Of a DNA stretch of 64,000 bases, positions 33,330 through 42,011 are shown one piece after another. The notes beneath the pieces were generated by a model. That model worked only from the letters and a program-made list of their open reading frames with translations, made no database searches and was not told the origin of the DNA. Within the stretch, counting starts at the first letter, position 1. The number at the start of each line of letters is the position of its first letter. Made by a program: the position numbers and the translations under genes. The stretch comes from JACDAN01 sp963827705 (GTDB taxonomy: Bacteria; Actinomycetota; Thermoleophilia; Gaiellales; Gaiellaceae): the NCBI GenBank assembly GCA_963827705.1, contig CAWHBN010000020.1, positions 62,001 to 126,000 of the forward strand, given 5' to 3'.

Positions 33330-34282
33330 TCGGAGATCCTGCGTCGCAGGAAGTCGAACTGCTCCTCGTGCGCCCGGCGGGCGAGGGGGAGCGGGAACGC
33401 GAGGAATGCGTGGACGCACTCCGGCCAGACCCGCAGCTCTGCCTCGTTGCCGGCGGCGCGCCAGCGCATCGACATGAACAGCGAGTCGTCGAGCAGGGGG
33501 TCGAGGTCGCCCACCGAGAAGTACGCGGGCGGCAGGTCGTGCAGCTCGGCGTAGAGGGGGGAGATGTCGGGGTCGCGGAGCTCCTCGAAGCTCCGGTCGC
33601 CGACGAAGGATCGTGCGAACCACTTCATCGACGGCGTCGACAGGATGTACTCGCGATCGCCCCAGTTGACCTGGCTCGGCGTCGCCGTGAGGTCATAGCC
33701 GCCGTAGACGAGATTCGCGGCACGAAACGCGCCCGTGATCCCGTGGCGGTCCCGCAGTCGGAGCAGGGTCGTCACGGAGAGATGCGCGCCGGCCGACTCA
33801 CCGCCGATCGTGAACAGCTCGGGCACGCCGAGCTCACGCTGCCCGTGCTCGAGTAGCCAGAGCGCGGCGTCCTCGCAGTCGTCCGGAGCGGCGGGATACG
33901 GATGCTCCGGGGCCAGGCGGTACCCGACGCTGACCGCGCACAGGCCGGTGGCCTCGACCAGTGACCACAACCGGACGTCCTGCTCGTCGCACTCGCCGAG
34001 CACCCAACCGCCTCCGTGCATGTGCAGATAGACGCCTGCGGCTTCACGCTCGGGTGCCAGCACGCGCAGCCGGATCTCGCCGTTCCTGGTCGGGATGGCC
34101 ATGTCCCTGGCCTGCGGCACGAACTCGAGCGGCGGAAAGACGCTCCTGTTCTCGCGCCTCGCCTGCCGTGCGACGTGCGGCGGAACGGTGTGCACGGGAG
34201 GCATCTGCGCGAGGCGCATCCTCAGCTCCTCGTTGAACGCTCTCGACTCTGCGAGCGCCGCCTCGTCGACGTCGGCTTTCAC
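33326..34282 (-). CDS. Alpha/beta hydrolase, HSL-type esterase
   Basis: The 318-aa esterase belongs to the hormone-sensitive-lipase/acetyl-hydrolase group. The oxyanion HGGGW lies near residues 88-92, the nucleophile GESAG near 157-161, the Asp in SVGDLDPLLDD near 258 and the His in CVHAFLAF near 290. GTG 34282 overlaps the thiolase stop (GTGA); the open frame extending above this covers the thiolase. It may release acyl groups or hydrolyse lactones for the dehydrogenase-thiolase operon. Confidence 0.85.
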   Translation of the reverse strand: MKADVDEAALAESRAFNEELRMRLAQMPPVHTVPPHVARQARRENRSVFPPLEFVPQARDMAIPTRNGEIRLRVLAPEREAAGVYLHMHGGGWVLGECDEQDVRLWSLVEATGLCAVSVGYRLAPEHPYPAAPDDCEDAALWLLEHGQRELGVPELFTIGGESAGAHLSVTTLLRLRDRHGITGAFRAANLVYGGYDLTATPSQVNWGDREYILSTPSMKWFARSFVGDRSFEELRDPDISPLYAELHDLPPAYFSVGDLDPLLDDSLFMSMRWRAAGNEAELRVWPECVHAFLAFPLPLARRAHEEQFDFLRRRISD

Positions 34283-35423
34283 AGGCGCTCGACGAGCATC
34301 GCCATCCCCTGGCCGCCGCCGACGCACATCGTCTCGAGCCCGATCGTGCCGTCGAGGGTCTGGAGATCGTTCAGCAGCGTGCACATGATCCGCGCTCCGG
34401 TCATCCCGTAGGGGTGCCCGAGCGCGATTGCACCGCCGTGAGGGTTCAGCTTCTCGCCGAACGGGTCGATCCCGAGCTCGCGGCTGACCGGGAGCACCTG
34501 GGCGGCGAAGGCCTCGTTCAGCTCCACCACGTCGACGTCGTCGATCGTCATCCCCGCCTGCTCGAGCACCTGCGCACGGCGCCGATCGGGCCGACGCCCA
34601 TGATCTCCGGCTCGACGCCCGAGACCGCCGACGCGATGATCCGGGCACGCGGCTGGACACCGAGCTCCTGCGCCTTCTCCGCGCTCGTGACGACGACCGC
34701 CGCCGCTCCGTCGTTCAGCGGGCACGAGTTTCCGGCCGTGACCTTGCCGCCCGGCCGGAAGGCCGGCTCGAGCTCGGCGAGCTTCTCGAGCGTCGAGCCG
34801 CGGCGCGGCCCGTCGTCCGCGGACACGCCGTTCCAGGGAGTGAGCTCGCGGGCGAAGAACCCGCTGTCCTGCGCCGCCACCGCCCGCTCCTGGGAGCGCT
34901 GCGCGTACCGGTCCATGTCCTCCCGGGAGACGTCCCAGCGCTCTGCGACGTTCTCGGCGGTCATTCCCATCGGGATGTAGACGTTCGCGATCGGCGCGTC
35001 GTCCCCGAACAGCTTCGGGTGCAGCTCCTCGGCGTCCTTCGGGTAGCCGTCGACCTGCGTGATCGACTCGACGCCGCCCGCGACGAACACGTCGCCCTCG
35101 CCGGCCCTGATCGCGTGGAACGCCATGCGGATCGTCTGTAGCGAGGAGGCGCAGAAGCGGTTGACGGTCGTCCCCGGGACGCTCGCCGGCAGGCCGGCAA
35201 GGAGCGCCGCGCGCCGCGCGAGGTTCATGCCCTGCTTCTGCTCGGGGAAGCCGCACCCGAGCATCACGTCGACGATGTCGCCCCGGTCGAGCTCGGGGAC
35301 CTGCTTCAGCGCGGCGTCGATGGCGAAGGCCGCGAGATCGTCCGGTCGGGCGTCCACCAGCGAGCCCTTGCGGGCGCGCCCGATCGGTGTTCGCGCCGCC
35401 GAGATGATGACTGCGTCAGACAA
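34279..35423 (-). pseudogene. Thiolase (acetyl-CoA acetyltransferase), frameshifted
   Basis: This is a thiolase of the FadA/AtoB class. Active-site Cys lies in VNRFCASSLQTIRMA near residue 90. The frame breaks near 34580, after GVGPIGAV. In the next frame the remainder follows: ELNEAFAAQVL, LNPHGGAIALGHPYGMTGAR and the second Cys in LETMCVGGGQGMAM. One missing C (GTGCG-C-CAGG) restores 381 aa. With the single base corrected it would be fully functional, so it may be a sequencing artefact. It overlaps the dehydrogenase gene by eight bases. Confidence 0.82.
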
Positions 35424-36531
35424 AGGCGTTCTCTCCTGTCAGCTGGCGACCGATGATCAGTTTCTGGATCTGGCTCGTTCCCTCGTAGAGGGTCGTAACG
35501 CGCGCGTCCCGGAGGTACTTCCCGACCGGGAACTCGTCAACGTAGCCGTAGCCGCCGTGCACCTGGACGGCGGCGTTCGCGGACCGGACGGCCGCCTCGC
35601 TTGCGTAGTACTTCGCGATCGACGACTCGAGCGTGTGCCTGGTCCCGGCGTCGGCGGCGAGAGCGGCCTTCCAGGTGAGCAGGCGGGCAGCGTCGGTCTC
35701 GACGGCGATCTCGGCCAGCAGCTCCTGCACGAGCTGGAACGAGGCGATAGGACGGCCGAACTGGCGCCGTTCCGCCGCGTAGGCGAGGCAGGCTTCGAGG
35801 CAGCCCTGGCCGATGCCGACGCAGCCGGCCGCGAGGGAGATCCGGCCGTTGTCCAGCGCCGAGAGGGCCACTTTCATGCCGCCGCCCTCCTCTCCGAGCA
35901 CGTTCTCGGCGGGGACTCGCACGCCGTCGAGAGTCAGCTCTCCGGTGTCCTGCGCGCGCAGGCCGAGCTTGCCCTTGATCTGGTGCGCCGAGAAGCCGGG
36001 CGAGTCGGTCGGGACGAGGAAGCACGTGATCCGCTCGCCGGTGCGCGCGAACACGAGCGCCAGGCCGGCCCAGGTGCCGAGCGTGATGAAGATCTTCGAG
36101 CCGGTGATCGACCACGAGTCGCCGTCGCGCTCGGCGGTCGTCGCGAGCCCGCCGGGGTCGGATCCCGCTCCCGGCTCCGTCAGCGCGTAGCAGCCGAGCA
36201 CCTCGCCAGTGCCGAGGCGAGGCACCCACTCCTCCCTCTGCTCCTCGGTGCCCCACTTCAGGATCGTCTTGCCGACGAGCCCCACGTTGACGGAGACGAT
36301 TCCGCGCACGGAGGAGTCGACCCGGCCGAGCTCCTCCATCACGAGGCAGTACGAGACCGTGTCGAGCTCCCAGCCGGCGAGGAAGCCGACCTCGGCCAGC
36401 TTCGCGACGATCCCCCGGTCCATCGTCTCGTCCCGGTCCCAGTCGCGCACATGCGGCGCGATCTCGCCGTCGACGAACGCACGCGCCGAGCTGCGGATCA
36501 GCTCCTGCTCGGGAGTGAGGGTGAGATCCAC
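35416..36531 (-). CDS. Acyl-CoA dehydrogenase
   Basis: This is a 371-aa dehydrogenase. Motifs are CYALTEPGAGSDPGGLATTA near 116-135, ITGSKIFITLG near 144-154, and the catalytic YEGTSQIQKLIIGRQL near 347-362. N-terminal MDLTLTPEQELIRSSAR is normal. It forms an operon with thiolase and esterase, downstream of the substrate-binding protein gene and the hairpin at 36551. The role is likely a short- or branched-chain acyl-CoA dehydrogenase. Confidence 0.92.
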   Translation of the reverse strand: MDLTLTPEQELIRSSARAFVDGEIAPHVRDWDRDETMDRGIVAKLAEVGFLAGWELDTVSYCLVMEELGRVDSSVRGIVSVNVGLVGKTILKWGTEEQREEWVPRLGTGEVLGCYALTEPGAGSDPGGLATTAERDGDSWSITGSKIFITLGTWAGLALVFARTGERITCFLVPTDSPGFSAHQIKGKLGLRAQDTGELTLDGVRVPAENVLGEEGGGMKVALSALDNGRISLAAGCVGIGQGCLEACLAYAAERRQFGRPIASFQLVQELLAEIAVETDAARLLTWKAALAADAGTRHTLESSIAKYYASEAAVRSANAAVQVHGGYGYVDEFPVGKYLRDARVTTLYEGTSQIQKLIIGRQLTGENAFV

Positions 36532-36550
36532 TCGTCGGCGCTCCTACGCG

Positions 36551-36578
36551 CGACGGGGCCGCAGGTGCGGCCCCGTCG
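36551..36578 (-). terminator. Long GC hairpin, likely terminator after the SBP gene
   Basis: A 13-bp perfect stem (CGACGGGGCCGCA / TGCGGCCCCGTCG) with a two-base loop lies between the SBP stop at 36600 and the dehydrogenase start at 36531. No U tract follows. It may end liv transcription or act as a processing or attenuation point before the dehydrogenase operon. Confidence 0.65.
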
Positions 36579-36599
36579 ACGTTCCTCGGTCGGAGCGGT

Positions 36600-37862
36600 T
36601 CAGCGGCCCTGATAGAGGGCGCTGATCTCCGACCACGTGCCGTTGTTGTAACGAACGACCTTCCCCTGGGAGATCGGGAAGCGGTCGGCCTTCGTGGTCT
36701 TGACCTTGACCCCTGCCAGAGCGTAGGGGTTGACCCAGTTCATGTTGGCGGTCGCTGCCATCAGCGACGCGCGGGTCGGGTTCTTCCCAGCCTTATACAT
36801 CAGCTTCACGAAGTCGTGCCCCTTCGCGACGCCGTAGTAGTAGAAGCTGTTCTTGATGTTGATGTTCTCCGGCCCGTACTTGGACATGATGTTGCGGTAC
36901 GCCTTGATCGCCGGGTCCCGGTTGTACTTGGGGTTCGTGTTGTTCTTCAGATACCCCGTGCTGATCGTTCCGTTGAGGAACTCCTGACCGACGGAGCGGG
37001 CCGCCGCCTGCATGACGCCGTCCGTTGCCGCGACCGAGTTGAGCACGATCTGCTCGGGCTTCCAGGCAAGCCCCCGGGCCGTCGCTAGTGCGCGGACGGT
37101 CGGGGTTCCCGCGGTCGTGAACAGGACCCACGTCGTCGCACTCGTCGCCTTCTGGCGGGCGATCTGCGACGCGTAGCTCGTGTCCGTGACCTCGTACCCG
37201 AGCTCGGAGACGATCAGGTTCGACCTTGACCCGAGCCCCTGCTTGATACCCCGCAGGTAGTCCTTCCCGTAGTCGTCGTTCTGGTACAGGATCGCGATCC
37301 GCCCGTTCGGCTTGTTCGCCCGGAGCCAGCGTGCATAGATACGGCCCTCGGCGACGTAATCGGTCTGCCAACCCGAGGTCCACGGGAACTGCTTGTACTG
37401 CAGGCCCCAGTAGCTCGCGCCTGTCGAGACGAGGATCTGTGGGATCTTCCTCGCGTTGAGCATCGGCCGGATCGCCAGGTTGTTCTCCGTGCCGAGAGTT
37501 CCGACGACTGCGAAGACCTTGTCCTGAAGCACCAGCTTGTTGTGCAGCTGGACGGCCTGCGCCGGGTTGTACCCGTCGTCGTACGTCTTGAAGATGATTC
37601 CGCGGCCGTAGACGCCGCGCTTTCCGTCCGGACCCCTCCGGGCGTTGACGTACTTGAAGTACGTCTGCATCCCGGCTTCGATCGGGGCATACGACGACAC
37701 AGGGCCGCTGAACGGGAACGTCCCGCCGATCGTGATCGCTCGGCTCGTGATTCCCGGAACTGCCTGTGTCGTGGTCCCAGCGTGCGGTCGCGCGAGCGCT
37801 CCCGGCAGGCCCAGGGTCAACCCCGCGCCGAGCGCAACGACCGTCACCAGCACCTTCTTCAT
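36600..37862 (-). CDS. ABC transporter substrate-binding protein (LivK-type)
   Basis: This is a 420-aa periplasmic-binding-type protein, residues 1-24 being a signal peptide (MKKVLVTVVALGAGLTLGLPGALA). The Peripla_BP_6 fold follows: ITIGGTFPFSGPVSSYAP near 44-61, AVVGTLGTENNLAIRP near 118-133 and a YYYGVAKGHDFVKLMYKAGK-like tail near 342-361. There is no lipobox. It would feed the LivHMGF channel at 38.6-42 kb. Amino acids are the textbook substrates, but aromatic or fatty acids occur in this group. Confidence 0.9.
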   Translation of the reverse strand: MKKVLVTVVALGAGLTLGLPGALARPHAGTTTQAVPGITSRAITIGGTFPFSGPVSSYAPIEAGMQTYFKYVNARRGPDGKRGVYGRGIIFKTYDDGYNPAQAVQLHNKLVLQDKVFAVVGTLGTENNLAIRPMLNARKIPQILVSTGASYWGLQYKQFPWTSGWQTDYVAEGRIYARWLRANKPNGRIAILYQNDDYGKDYLRGIKQGLGSRSNLIVSELGYEVTDTSYASQIARQKATSATTWVLFTTAGTPTVRALATARGLAWKPEQIVLNSVAATDGVMQAAARSVGQEFLNGTISTGYLKNNTNPKYNRDPAIKAYRNIMSKYGPENINIKNSFYYYGVAKGHDFVKLMYKAGKNPTRASLMAATANMNWVNPYALAGVKVKTTKADRFPISQGKVVRYNNGTWSEISALYQGR

Positions 37863-37915
37863 GCGTTTCTCCTCCCTGAGGCCACTAAGTGATTGGGTAG
37901 CCTAGTACACAAAGG

Positions 37916-37930
37916 GTTACGCAGGGTAAC
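37916..37930. promoter_or_regulatory. GTTAC-N5-GTAAC inverted repeat, TetR operator candidate
   Basis: The perfect half sites GTTAC and GTAAC, 5 bases apart, lie between the SBP start and the tetR stop. A variant (GTTAC-N5-TTAAC) stands at 38576 directly before the tetR start. A shared site makes co-regulation of SBP and tetR by this TetR likely. Confidence 0.5.
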
Positions 37931-37941
37931 GCCAAGCTGGA

Positions 37942-38574
37942 TTACTTTTCGGCGGCTGCGTTGCGGAGGGACGAGAAACCGTCCCAGAGGATCGTCGTCA
38001 GGTACTCGACGAGTTGGGCCCGTGGCATCGTCCTGCTCTCGAGCCACGACGTTCCCGCCGCCCTGACCATCCCGATTACGCACTCGGCCCAGGGCTTGGC
38101 GAACCCGGGATCGAGACCGGCGCGTTGGATGTTCTCCACGGCTGCGAAGGCGCAGTTGGCGACGTGGCGATGGCGAAAGTCCGCCATCAGCGGAGCGGTC
38201 CGCGGCTGCTCGCTCGCGTGGAGGAGGAAGCGGTAGCGCTCGGGCTCCCGCTCGACGTACGAGAGGTACGCATCGATGGTCGCCGCGAGGCGGCTGCGCG
38301 GATCGCCTGCCTCGACTGCCGACCGGAGGGCGACAACGAGCTCGGCGATGTATCGCTCCGTGAGCGCCATGTAGAGGCCGTCCTTGTCGCCGAAGTGCCG
38401 GTAGAGGACGGGCTTCGTGATCCCCGCCTCGGAGGCGATGTCGTCCATCGAGACATGGGGGCCGTCGCGCTGCATGACCTCGTCCGCCACGTCCAGGAGC
38501 TCTCCTCGTCGCCGCTCGCGCACGCGCGCCCGCTCCGAATCCCGCCTCCTGGTTGCCGGTGTCTGGGTTGCCAT
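37942..38574 (-). CDS. TetR-family regulator within the liv cluster
   Basis: This is a 210-aa regulator. N-terminal HTH: VSMDDIASEAGITKPVLYRHFGDK near residues 41-64 (quoted in pieces: DDIASEAGI and KPVLYRHFGDK). A basic N-terminal stretch (RRRDSERARVRERRR) precedes it. It is found between the livM and SBP genes on the same strand. The pattern, with the C-terminal domain VIGMVRAAGTSWLE, is that of the TetR_C_33-like fatty-acid/acyl-CoA regulators, but the ligand is unknown. Confidence 0.87.
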   Translation of the reverse strand: MATQTPATRRRDSERARVRERRRGELLDVADEVMQRDGPHVSMDDIASEAGITKPVLYRHFGDKDGLYMALTERYIAELVVALRSAVEAGDPRSRLAATIDAYLSYVEREPERYRFLLHASEQPRTAPLMADFRHRHVANCAFAAVENIQRAGLDPGFAKPWAECVIGMVRAAGTSWLESRTMPRAQLVEYLTTILWDGFSSLRNAAAEK

Positions 38575-38575
38575 G

Positions 38576-38590
38576 GTTACCGACGTTAAC
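38576..38590. promoter_or_regulatory. GTTAC-N5-TTAAC repeat before tetR, operator candidate
   Basis: It starts two bases upstream of the tetR start codon (reverse strand). One half site matches and the other differs in one base from the site at 37916. The likely use is autoregulation. Confidence 0.45.
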
Positions 38591-38594
38591 GGTT

Positions 38595-39662
38595 TCAGGC
38601 GCCCGGAGGCGCGGCGCGGCGCAACCTTCCGCCGCGAACGATGTTGGCGAGCGCCCGGAACAGGCCGGCGACGCCTCCTGGAAGCAGCAGCATGACCACG
38701 ATCAGGAACACCCCGAAGACGACCGCCGGAGCCTGGTCCCCGAGGCTGAGATCGAAGAGCGGCGGCTCCTGCGAGTAGATCGGGAGGAACTCGAAGAGGA
38801 GCGCTCCGAAGACGACCCCGGCGAGCGAGCCGAGCCCGCCGATGACGGCAGCCGCGAGCAGCAGGATCGAGAGTGAGACCGGGAAGGTGTCGGGGTTCAC
38901 GTACGCCGTCTCGATCGCAAACAGAGCACCCGCCGCGCCCGCATAGAAGGACGACACGCCGAACGCGAACGACTTGTAGAGCGCGGAGTTGACGCCGGCG
39001 GAGACCGCAGCGACCTCACCGTCGCGGATCGAGCGCCACGCCCTCCCGATCCGGCCTCGAACCAGCAGCCACGCGAGCAGGAACAGGATTCCGGCCGTGA
39101 CCCAGGCTTCGTAGTAGAGCCAGTGGCGAGTTGAGATGTCCCAGCCGAACGGGGTCTCAGGGAGGTTCAGATTCAGGCCTCCGCCACCGCCGGTGACCTC
39201 CGCGAAGCGCTTCATCAGGATCGGAAACGAGACCGCGATCGCGAGCGTGGCGAGCGCCAGCGAGATGCCTCCGAGTCGCAGCGCCGGGATGCCGATGATG
39301 AAGCCGATGACGCCGGTGACGAGCGCGGCGATCGGGATCGTGAACACCGGCCGCATCCCGTCGCCGATCGGGATCCAGTCCGGTGGGTCGAGCATGTAGA
39401 GCTCGAGGCCCGGGCGGCCGAGTGACAGGAGAGCGGCCACATAGGCCCCGACACCGACGAACGCGCCGTGGCCGAGTGAGATCTGGCCGCTGTAGCCGGT
39501 GAGGATGTTGAGCCCGAGGAGCGCGATCACATAGATCGCCACGAGCGTGAACTGGAGCAGCCGGAACTCGCCCATGAACCTGGGCAGGAGCGCGACCACG
39601 ATGACGGCGAGGACGAAGAGCGCCGGAGCGATCGACTTGCGGAGAAGCGCGCGCCAGCTCAT
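38595..39662 (-). CDS. livM: Branched-chain amino-acid ABC transporter permease LivM
   Basis: This is a 355-aa inner-membrane permease with about ten hydrophobic segments. The EAA-like loop lies in RSIRDGEVAAVSAGVNSALYKS near 210-231 (read: RDGEVAA), and the family motif LNILTGYSGQISLGHGAFVG near 50-69 is clearly visible. It overlaps livH by one base (TGATG). It pairs with LivH, LivF and LivG as a complete importer. Confidence 0.93.
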   Translation of the reverse strand: MSWRALLRKSIAPALFVLAVIVVALLPRFMGEFRLLQFTLVAIYVIALLGLNILTGYSGQISLGHGAFVGVGAYVAALLSLGRPGLELYMLDPPDWIPIGDGMRPVFTIPIAALVTGVIGFIIGIPALRLGGISLALATLAIAVSFPILMKRFAEVTGGGGGLNLNLPETPFGWDISTRHWLYYEAWVTAGILFLLAWLLVRGRIGRAWRSIRDGEVAAVSAGVNSALYKSFAFGVSSFYAGAAGALFAIETAYVNPDTFPVSLSILLLAAAVIGGLGSLAGVVFGALLFEFLPIYSQEPPLFDLSLGDQAPAVVFGVFLIVVMLLLPGGVAGLFRALANIVRGGRLRRAAPPGA

Positions 39663-40543
39663 CAGACGCGCCTCACCACGCGGTGGCCGAACAGGCCCTG
39701 CGGCCGGATGAGCAGCACGAGCAGCAGCACCGTCAACGCCGCCGGCAGCCGCAGCTCGCCGCCGATGAAGTCGACGTAGGTCCCGAGGACGTTGATCAGC
39801 ACGCCGAGCGTGAGCCCGCCGACGACCGCGCCGACCGGGCTGTCGATGCCTCCGAGCACGGCGGCGGCGAAGGAGTAGATCAGGATCACCAGCATCAGGT
39901 TGGGATCCAGGAAGGCGGTCGGCGCGGCCATCATTCCCGCGACGGCGCCGAGCGACGCGGCCAGGCCCCAGCCGAGCGCGAGCATCCAGCCGACGCGGAC
40001 ACCCATCAGGCGGCTCGCCTCCTGGCTGTTCGCGACGGCGCGCATGACGAGACCGAGCGTCGTGAAGCGGAAGAACGCCCAGAGCACGAGGACGGTCGCC
40101 AGGCAGACGCAGAGCACGCCGATGTCCTGGTACGAGATCACGACGCCGGCGATCTCGGTCGTCCCGTTCGGGAACGGGCTGTCGAAGGCCTTCACCTCGG
40201 CGCCCCAGATCCAGCCGGTCAGGCCGTTGAGCGCTATGAGTAACCCGATCGTGACGATCACGATCACGATCTCGGGCCGGTGCTCGACCGGCCGGATGAT
40301 CGTCCGCTCGATCGCCGCGCCGCCGATGAACGCAAACACGAGGGTCAGCGCGAAGGCGGGCCAGTACGACAGCCCCTGGTTCATCAGCGACCAGGCAATG
40401 AACGTCGTGAACGTCGCCATCTCTCCCTGAGCGAAGTTGAGGACGTCCGTCGACCGGTAGATGAGAACGAGCGCGAGCGCGAGGCTGGCGAAGATCGCTC
40501 CCTGCGCGAGCCCGCTGACGACTTGTTGGAGGAAGGCAGCCAT
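39662..40543 (-). CDS. livH: Branched-chain amino-acid ABC transporter permease LivH
   Basis: This is a 293-aa permease with eight or nine membrane helices. Motifs VLIYRSTDVLNFAQGEMATF near 26-45 and MRAVANSQEASRLMGV near 167-182 are typical of LivH. It overlaps livM and is followed upstream by livF, whose stop overlaps its start. Confidence 0.93.
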   Translation of the reverse strand: MAAFLQQVVSGLAQGAIFASLALALVLIYRSTDVLNFAQGEMATFTTFIAWSLMNQGLSYWPAFALTLVFAFIGGAAIERTIIRPVEHRPEIVIVIVTIGLLIALNGLTGWIWGAEVKAFDSPFPNGTTEIAGVVISYQDIGVLCVCLATVLVLWAFFRFTTLGLVMRAVANSQEASRLMGVRVGWMLALGWGLAASLGAVAGMMAAPTAFLDPNLMLVILIYSFAAAVLGGIDSPVGAVVGGLTLGVLINVLGTYVDFIGGELRLPAALTVLLLVLLIRPQGLFGHRVVRRV

Positions 40544-41247
40544 CAGTAGCCCAGGTAGCTCTTCCTGACGCCTTCGTGGCGTGCGAGCTCGTCGCTCGTG
40601 CCGTCCACAGCCACCTTTCCGACCTCGAGGACGTAGGCGCGGGCCGCGACCTCGAGGGCGATCCTTGCGTTCTGCTCGACGACGAGCACGGTCAGCCCGT
40701 CGTCCTCGTTGAGCTTGCGCACGATTGCGAACAGCTCGCGGACGACTGTCGGCGCCAGCCCGAGCGAAGGCTCGTCGAGCATGAGCAGGCGCGGGCGGCT
40801 GACAAGCGCGCGGCCCAGTGCGAGCATCTGCTGCTCGCCTCCGCTGAGCGTGGCGGACGCCTGGTCGCGGCGCCGCTCGATCCAGGGAAAGTACCCGACG
40901 ACCCGCTCGGCCGCTTCGGCGAAATCTCCGCGCCGGCCGGCTGCTCCCATCCGCAGGTTCTCCCAGACCGTCAGCTCGGGGAAGAGACCTCGACCCTCCG
41001 GGACATGGGCGATGCCGAGCCGCGCGACCGATTCGGTCGACTTGCGGGCGATGCGGCGGCCGTCGAAGGTGATCTCGCCGGAGGTCCGCGTCATCCCGGA
41101 GATGCTGCGAAGCGTCGTCGTCTTCCCGGCGCCGTTGGCCCCCAGCACGGCGACCACCTCGCCTTCGTCGACGTTCAGCGAGACGCCGTGCAGGGCGCGG
41201 ATCGGGCCGTAGCGGGCGAAGACGTCCGTCAGCTCAAGCAGCGGCAT
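40543..41247 (-). CDS. livF: Branched-chain amino-acid ABC transporter ATPase LivF
   Basis: This is a 234-aa ABC ATPase. Walker A GANGAGKTTT lies near residues 36-45, signature LSGGEQQMLALGRAL near 134-148, and Walker B RLLMLDEPSLGLAP near 154-167. It overlaps livG by 14 bases. It drives transport with LivG. Confidence 0.93.
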   Translation of the reverse strand: MPLLELTDVFARYGPIRALHGVSLNVDEGEVVAVLGANGAGKTTTLRSISGMTRTSGEITFDGRRIARKSTESVARLGIAHVPEGRGLFPELTVWENLRMGAAGRRGDFAEAAERVVGYFPWIERRRDQASATLSGGEQQMLALGRALVSRPRLLMLDEPSLGLAPTVVRELFAIVRKLNEDDGLTVLVVEQNARIALEVAARAYVLEVGKVAVDGTSDELARHEGVRKSYLGY

Positions 41248-41968
41248 CCTCGCCTCCGAGATAGGCCTCGATCACGCCCGCGTCCTGCTGGACCTCGGCC
41301 GGCGTCCCCTCGGCGATCTTCCTGCCGAAGTTCAGGACGTGCACGCGGTCGCAGATGCTCATGACGAGCGCCATGTGATGCTCGACGATCAGGAGCGTGA
41401 GGTCGTAGTCCTTCCTCAGCTTCCGGATCAGCACGCCGAGCTCCTCGACCTCCTCGTGGTTGAGGCCGCCCGCGGGCTCGTCGAGTAGGAGCAGACGTGG
41501 GCGCGAGACGAGCGCCCGCGCAAGCTCGATGCGCTTGAGCGTGCCGAACGGCAGGCCGGCGGCCGGCCGCTCGGCATGTGGCCCGAGGCTCAGATAGTCG
41601 AGCGTCTCGTGCGCCATCTTCCGGCCCTGGCGCTCGCCGAACGGATGCATGCGCGTATGCGCTCCGACCATCACGTTCTCGGTCACGGTCATCGTCGGGA
41701 ACAGCACGACGTTCTGGAACGTCCGCGAGACACCCGCCCGGACGACGCGGTAGGGGCGAGTGCGTAGCAGGTCGCGCCCTTCGAGGACCACACGACCCGA
41801 ATCGGCCTTGTACAGACGGGTGACGACGTTGAAGAGCGTCGTCTTGCCGGCGCCGTTTGGGCCGATGAGCCCGCCGATCGTGCCCTCCTCCAAGGCGAGC
41901 GACACATCGTCGAGCGCAACGATCCCTCCGAAACGCCGCGTCACGTTCTCGACAGCGAGGAGTGCCAC
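41234..41968 (-). CDS. livG: Branched-chain amino-acid ABC transporter ATPase LivG
   Basis: This is a 244-aa ATPase. Walker A GPNGAGKTTL lies near 36-45, RTFQNVVLFPTMTVTENVMV near 84-103 (a LivG trait), and Walker B RLLLLDEPAGGLNHEE near 159-174. GTG 41968 is preferred because the upstream open frame lacks homology. The signature loop LPFGTLKRIELARAL is a weaker LSGGQ, as usual in LivG. It is divergent from the MBL gene. Confidence 0.9.
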   Translation of the reverse strand: MALLAVENVTRRFGGIVALDDVSLALEEGTIGGLIGPNGAGKTTLFNVVTRLYKADSGRVVLEGRDLLRTRPYRVVRAGVSRTFQNVVLFPTMTVTENVMVGAHTRMHPFGERQGRKMAHETLDYLSLGPHAERPAAGLPFGTLKRIELARALVSRPRLLLLDEPAGGLNHEEVEELGVLIRKLRKDYDLTLLIVEHHMALVMSICDRVHVLNFGRKIAEGTPAEVQQDAGVIEAYLGGEDAAA

Positions 41969-42011
41969 GGGGCGACGATCATAAAGCCGAGTGGAGGAGT
42001 TGAATACGGAC

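Noticed and set aside
34548..34600. Programmed ribosomal frameshift in the thiolase
   Set aside because: No slippery heptamer or downstream pseudoknot is apparent at 34580, and thiolases are not known to use one; a base error is simpler.
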